Below are positions 60,480 through 64,000 of a stretch of 64,000 bases of DNA, one piece after another; position 1 is the first letter of the stretch, and each line of letters opens with the position of its first letter. A program made the translations under genes and the position numbers. The notes under the pieces are model-generated. The model made no database searches and was not told where the DNA came from. It saw only the letters and a program-made list of their open reading frames with translations. Source of the DNA: Pseudomonas sp. R84 (GTDB taxonomy: Bacteria; Pseudomonadota; Gammaproteobacteria; Pseudomonadales; Pseudomonadaceae); assembly GCF_009834515.1 (NCBI RefSeq), contig NZ_CP019426.1:3833501-3897500 (forward strand). The letters are read 5' to 3'.

Positions 60480-62845
60480 TGGATGGGCACCGCTTTGATC
60501 GTCGCGCGTGGGCCGGAACTCGGTAACACCGCCGGCACCCCTTGCGCCGCTGTCGGCAATTGCGGCGCCTGCATGTCCGGCATCGCCCAGCTGCGTTCCG
60601 GCTGCAAACCACCTTGCGCCCGGCGCATGAAGTCGTAGCGGTTGAGGGTAATGCTGCGCCCCGCTTCGCTGTCGCGGATGATGTACGGACGCAGGAACAC
60701 CATCAGGTTGGTCTTGGTAATCGCCCGGCGTTCATTGCGAAACAGCGCGCCGATTCCCGGCAGACTGCCCAGCCAAGGCACCGCGTCATTGCTCTGGCTG
60801 TAACCGTCCTGCAGCAACCCGCCAAGGACCATGATCTGCCCGTCGTCGAGCAAAATACTGGTGTCGATTGCACGTTTGTTGGTGACGATGCCCGTCGATG
60901 TCGCGCTGTTGGAAGCGCGTTCGTCGATGCTGCTGACCTCCTGATAGATATCGAGCTTGACCGTACCGCCCTCGGAAATCTGCGGACGCACGTTGAGCTT
61001 CAAACCGACCTCTTCCCGGGTCACGGTTTGGAACGGGTTGTTGCTGGTGCCCCCGCCGCCCGTCACATAACTGCCGCTGACAAACGGGATGGTCTGGCCG
61101 ACAAAAATGCTCGCCGCCTCGTTGTCGAGGGTCAGCAGATTCGGCGTCGACAGCACGTTGGTGCCACCCTTGCTTTTCAAGGCCCGGGCCAGCACTTTCA
61201 GGTCAAGAATCTTGCCGATCCCGGGGATATCGACGGTGCCGTTGACGTAGCCCAGATTCAACCCCTGAGGCAGCACATCGATGCTGGTTTTGCCGTTGGT
61301 GTTGAGCCCCGAACCACCGAGATTCGCGCCACCGATCACGCCATTGCCACCGAGATTGCCGGTCTGCCACTGCACACCGAACTCACTGGCATCGTCCTCG
61401 CCGACTTCGACGATCAGGCTCTCGATCACCACTTGCGCGCGGCGCTGGTCAAGCAGATCGATCACCTCGCGCAAGTTGCGATACAAAGGCTCCGGCGCGG
61501 AAATCAGCAAGGTGTTGGTGGTGGCGTCCGCCTGAATGGTCACGCCGCCGGCACTGAAAGCGACGTTCTGCTCGCTGCTTTGCGCGCCGCCGCTACCAGT
61601 TGTGCCGCCACTGCTGCCCTGGGCGTAACTGCCGCCCGTGCTGACGCTGCTATTAGTCGATGTAGTGCCGCTGCTTTGCGTACTACTTTGGCCATTTTGC
61701 CCAGCGCTACCGCCAGTACTTGCGCCCATGGCACTGAGCACCGAACGCGCACTGTCGCTGCTGCCGCTGTCACTTTCACCCGTGAGCAACCCGCGCAAGG
61801 CCTGCGCCAGTTTCGCCGCCTGCGCGTTACGCAGATAAACCACATGCAGATTGCTCGGATTGCTCTGCGCGTTATCCAGTTTGTAAATCAGATTACGCGC
61901 CAGCTCCGTACGCTCCGGGCTGCCGGCGCGAATGATGATGGTGTTGGAACGCGGATCACCAATCACCGCGATTTTCTGCGTCGGATCATTGCCCGGCGCA
62001 TCCAGCAGATCCGCGACCATCGGCGCAATGTCGGCAGCGATGCCGTTCTGGATCTGCACCACATCGGTGTCGATCGCACTCGGCGAATCAATGCTCGCAA
62101 TCAACTGCGCAACGCGGGTCAGGTTCTCAGAGTAATCAGTGATGACGATGGTGTTATTGCCCGGATAGGCGTTGATCGGATTGTTCGGCGAAACAATCGG
62201 CCGCAGCACCGGAATCAGGTTCACCGCGTTCTCGTATTGCAAACGAAACGTGCGCGTGAGCATGCCGTTGCCGGCCGGTTTGTCGGCACTGTAAATCGGC
62301 CCGCCGAGCAACTTCGCATCCGCCTCCGGCACCACCTGCGCCACACCGCCCACGTCAACCACACTGAAACCCTGCATGCGCAACGCCGCCAGCAACATGT
62401 CGTAAGCCTGCCGCGCCGGCACCTGACCTTCCGACACCAGCGTCAACGTGCCCTTGACCCGAGGGTCGACCAAAAACTGCTGCCCGGTAGAACGCGCCAA
62501 CGCGCGCACCACCGCTTGAATATCGGCGTCGACAAAATTCAGCGTCACCGGTTGATCGCCCAAAGGATTACTCGGCAAGGCAATGCCTGACGCCGCCGCC
62601 CCACTGCGCGCACTCTTGCTGATGTTGTGCAATTGCTTCGGCACAGGTCGCGCTTGGGCCTGCGCACGTTCGCGATCGAGCACCGCGTCGCCGCTGCGCT
62701 GGGTGTTGGCCAGCGGCCGGCCCAGTTCACTGTCGACCAGCAATGGCGGCTGGTTCTGTGGTGTGGTGGTGTTGCTGCATGCACTCAACGCCATCAGCAA
62801 CATCGGCAACGCCAGACGTGCCGGTTTGGATCCTGACCCCTTCAT
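60476..62845 (-). CDS. hxcQ: Type II secretion secretin GspD (HxcQ), lipoprotein type
   Basis: Protein of 789 aa. The signal ends in a lipobox (LLMALSAC, Cys23), matching P. aeruginosa HxcQ, a lipidated secretin that reaches the outer membrane without a separate pilotin. N0-N3 domains follow ([50 protein letters not shown]), then a Ser/Gly/Thr-rich insert of about 70 residues (365-435) inside N3, and the secretin core with [14 protein letters not shown]. The ring forms the outer-membrane exit. It overlaps hxcR and the GspM gene by 4 bp each. Confidence 0.95.
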   Translation of the reverse strand: MKGSGSKPARLALPMLLMALSACSNTTTPQNQPPLLVDSELGRPLANTQRSGDAVLDRERAQAQARPVPKQLHNISKSARSGAAASGIALPSNPLGDQPVTLNFVDADIQAVVRALARSTGQQFLVDPRVKGTLTLVSEGQVPARQAYDMLLAALRMQGFSVVDVGGVAQVVPEADAKLLGGPIYSADKPAGNGMLTRTFRLQYENAVNLIPVLRPIVSPNNPINAYPGNNTIVITDYSENLTRVAQLIASIDSPSAIDTDVVQIQNGIAADIAPMVADLLDAPGNDPTQKIAVIGDPRSNTIIIRAGSPERTELARNLIYKLDNAQSNPSNLHVVYLRNAQAAKLAQALRGLLTGESDSGSSDSARSVLSAMGASTGGSAGQNGQSSTQSSGTTSTNSSVSTGGSYAQGSSGGTTGSGGAQSSEQNVAFSAGGVTIQADATTNTLLISAPEPLYRNLREVIDLLDQRRAQVVIESLIVEVGEDDASEFGVQWQTGNLGGNGVIGGANLGGSGLNTNGKTSIDVLPQGLNLGYVNGTVDIPGIGKILDLKVLARALKSKGGTNVLSTPNLLTLDNEAASIFVGQTIPFVSGSYVTGGGGTSNNPFQTVTREEVGLKLNVRPQISEGGTVKLDIYQEVSSIDERASNSATSTGIVTNKRAIDTSILLDDGQIMVLGGLLQDGYSQSNDAVPWLGSLPGIGALFRNERRAITKTNLMVFLRPYIIRDSEAGRSITLNRYDFMRRAQGGLQPERSWAMPDMQAPQLPTAAQGVPAVLPSSGPRATIKAVPIQ

Positions 62846-63387
62846 GAAGCTTCCTTAGCGCCCAGCGCCTGATCCATGCGAACGGTGCCTGACAAAGTGC
62901 CGGCGGTGACTTCGGTCGAGGGGTTGTCCGCGCGTTGCAAACGGGCCTCGACCACTTGCAGAGAAAGTTGTGCCGGGTTGCTCAACAGCCAGTCGAGCAC
63001 GGCGTCGGCCGGCGCCGCATCGAAGGTCAATTGCCAGGCGCCCTGTGCCTCCTGTAATTGGTAATGCCCCGCCAGGCCACTGGCCTGCAGGGTCTGCTCC
63101 AGCGATTGCGCCAGGCTTTGCCCGTCCGGGCGCACGCTGACTTCGCGCAGCAGCACTTCCAGCGCTTCGGTCTGCGCACGCAGCTTTGGCGTCTCGGTTT
63201 GCCAATAGGTGATTTTCTTCAGCGGCGGCTGGATCAGCGCGACCCACAGCAGCAGGCCGACCAGCGCAATGGCCATGCCGGCAACCATGCGTTTTTCACG
63301 CAGGGCCAACGGCTGCCAACGCGCCTGCACCTGAGCGTAAAAGCGTTGCCACTTGGCGCGGTACAGCGCGAGCGAGGCCTTATTCAT
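62842..63387 (-). CDS. hxcZ: Type II secretion protein GspM (HxcZ)
   Basis: Protein of 181 aa. ATG 63387 gives the family start MNKASLALYRAKWQRFYAQV, a cytosolic N-terminus, one helix (AGMAIALVGLLLWVALI, about 35-51), and a periplasmic ferredoxin-like domain (LRAQTEALEVLLREVSVRPD, WQLTFDAAPADAVLDWLL). An ATG at 63411 is possible. GspM pairs with GspL to connect GspE with the rest of the inner-membrane platform. It overlaps hxcY by 8 bp and hxcQ by 4 bp. Confidence 0.88.
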   Translation of the reverse strand: MNKASLALYRAKWQRFYAQVQARWQPLALREKRMVAGMAIALVGLLLWVALIQPPLKKITYWQTETPKLRAQTEALEVLLREVSVRPDGQSLAQSLEQTLQASGLAGHYQLQEAQGAWQLTFDAAPADAVLDWLLSNPAQLSLQVVEARLQRADNPSTEVTAGTLSGTVRMDQALGAKEAS

Positions 63388-64000
63388 CTTCTTCTGCTCC
63401 GCCGCTGTCATCGCTTTCACTTGGGGTGGCTTCAGTGGCCGGACGCAACGTCCAACCTTCATCATCTGCCGTCACGCTGATACCGGCCTGGGCCAAGGTG
63501 CTTTGCCACTCGTGATCATTGCCGCCACGACGGGCTTCACTCAGCAGACTCAGCTGTAAGACGCCGTCGACAAACGCCAGCCGCTCGACACTGCCGGCCA
63601 TCGACGGCATGCCGCTGCCGGCCTGCAACACCAGACGATTGAACGTCTGCGCCGGATCATCCGCCGCACCCTTCTGCCGCGCCGCCAATTGCTGGCGAAC
63701 CTGTTGCAACGGGTTGAGGATCACCGGCAACTCGGGAAATGCCTGCTTAACCCGCAGGTTCATCTGGGTTTTCAACTGCTGGCCCTGCCCGGCTTCGCGA
63801 GCGGCATACAGGTTCAAACCAATGACCCACACCGCCACGGCCAACGCTGAGAGGGCGATCGCCCTGCCCCAGCCACGATGCTCGGTTTTTTGCTGTTGGA
63901 CGGCGCCATGCAATCCCCAACCGGGTAACGGCCCGGTCCAGCGCTGCGCATCCGCCATCGGCAGTTCAGCGCACGGCGCCGGTTGCTCACCGACCCAGTG
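63380..64000 (-). CDS. hxcY: Type II secretion protein GspL (HxcY), C-terminal part
   Basis: Partial gene, at least 206 codons; the frame is open through the right edge, so the N-terminal actin-like cytosolic domain lies outside. Visible are the membrane helix (GRAIALSALAVAVWVIGLNLY) and the periplasmic domain (LRVKQAFPELPVILNPLQQV, MPSMAGSVERLAFVDGVLQL), ending in a very acidic tail (ESDDSGGAEEDE). GspL recruits the ATPase GspE to the membrane and partners GspM. The ATG at 63958 is internal to the protein. Confidence 0.87.
   Translation of the reverse strand, partial: HWVGEQPAPCAELPMADAQRWTGPLPGWGLHGAVQQQKTEHRGWGRAIALSALAVAVWVIGLNLYAAREAGQGQQLKTQMNLRVKQAFPELPVILNPLQQVRQQLAARQKGAADDPAQTFNRLVLQAGSGMPSMAGSVERLAFVDGVLQLSLLSEARRGGNDHEWQSTLAQAGISVTADDEGWTLRPATEATPSESDDSGGAEEDE

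Noticed and set aside
60542..62590. Plus-strand frame of 682 codons opposite hxcQ
   Set aside because: Antisense shadow of the secretin gene.

Overview
The window is chromosomal DNA of a fluorescent-group Pseudomonas. The evidence is the GC-rich third-position bias, the two classic Pseudomonas REP families that fill almost every gene end (cores GAGCGAGCCTGCTCGC and GGAGCTGCCGAAGGCTGCGA), a lexA2-imuA-imuB-dnaE2 mutagenesis operon, and a right end in the gene order of the P. aeruginosa Hxc type II secretion/PdtA locus. No tRNA, rRNA, CRISPR array, intact insertion sequence or prophage was seen. About 49 protein genes, including one cut by the right edge, are supported, plus one gene remnant.

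Left part (1-11,340). A LysR regulator precedes an unusual membrane sterol-desaturase/SRPBCC fusion that is translationally coupled (GTGA) to an anchored SMP-30/strictosidine-synthase-like protein. Small stress-type proteins follow (acidic peptide, DUF465-like helical peptide, exported DUF4142 protein, low-complexity peptide). Next comes a tightly packed six-gene operon, rsbR-rsbS-rsbT-(ATPase+PP2C phosphatase)-histidine kinase-hybrid kinase: a stressosome core wired to a two-component output instead of a sigma-B switch. It ends in a tandemly duplicated REP cluster.

Middle (11,340-30,750). A UvrA2-type ATPase, a PAS hybrid kinase, a GntR/FCD regulator next to a remnant resembling a flavin reductase tail, and a three-lipoprotein operon (CsgG-like, DUF4810, DUF799) lead to the SOS cassette. 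There LexA2 autocontrols its operon through a palindrome lying on its own ribosome binding site and start codon. Then come a divergent LysR/amidohydrolase pair, a TorF-type porin and an EptA-family lipid A phosphoethanolamine transferase.

Metabolic cluster (30,880-38,400). Eight codirectional minus-strand genes form the most interesting uncharacterised system: a GntR/UTRA regulator, an AprA-like flavoprotein, an AprB-like 2[4Fe-4S] ferredoxin, a nitrate/sulfonate/taurine-type ABC importer whose binding protein carries a NosL-like tail, a HEAT-repeat protein and a DUF971 protein. The last four genes overlap end to end. It looks like import plus redox conversion of a small (perhaps sulfur- or nitrogen-containing) anion, with accessory proteins that may serve Fe-S maturation; this is inference.

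Right part (38,600-64,000). A Gfo/Idh/MocA oxidoreductase, a DyP peroxidase, an AraC regulator divergent from a phenol-degradation-type outer-membrane protein, and a RelB/ParE-like toxin-antitoxin pair whose toxin has no ordinary start codon. Then comes a 4,170-residue filamentous-haemagglutinin TpsA (PdtA type, DUF3739-like end) without an adjacent TpsB, a DING/PstS-like phosphate-binding protein, and the start of an Hxc-type type II secretion operon (hxcS, R, Q, Z and partial Y). In P. aeruginosa this block is phosphate-starvation controlled and the Hxc system exports DING/Lap proteins. Here only weak PhoB half-sites could be found.
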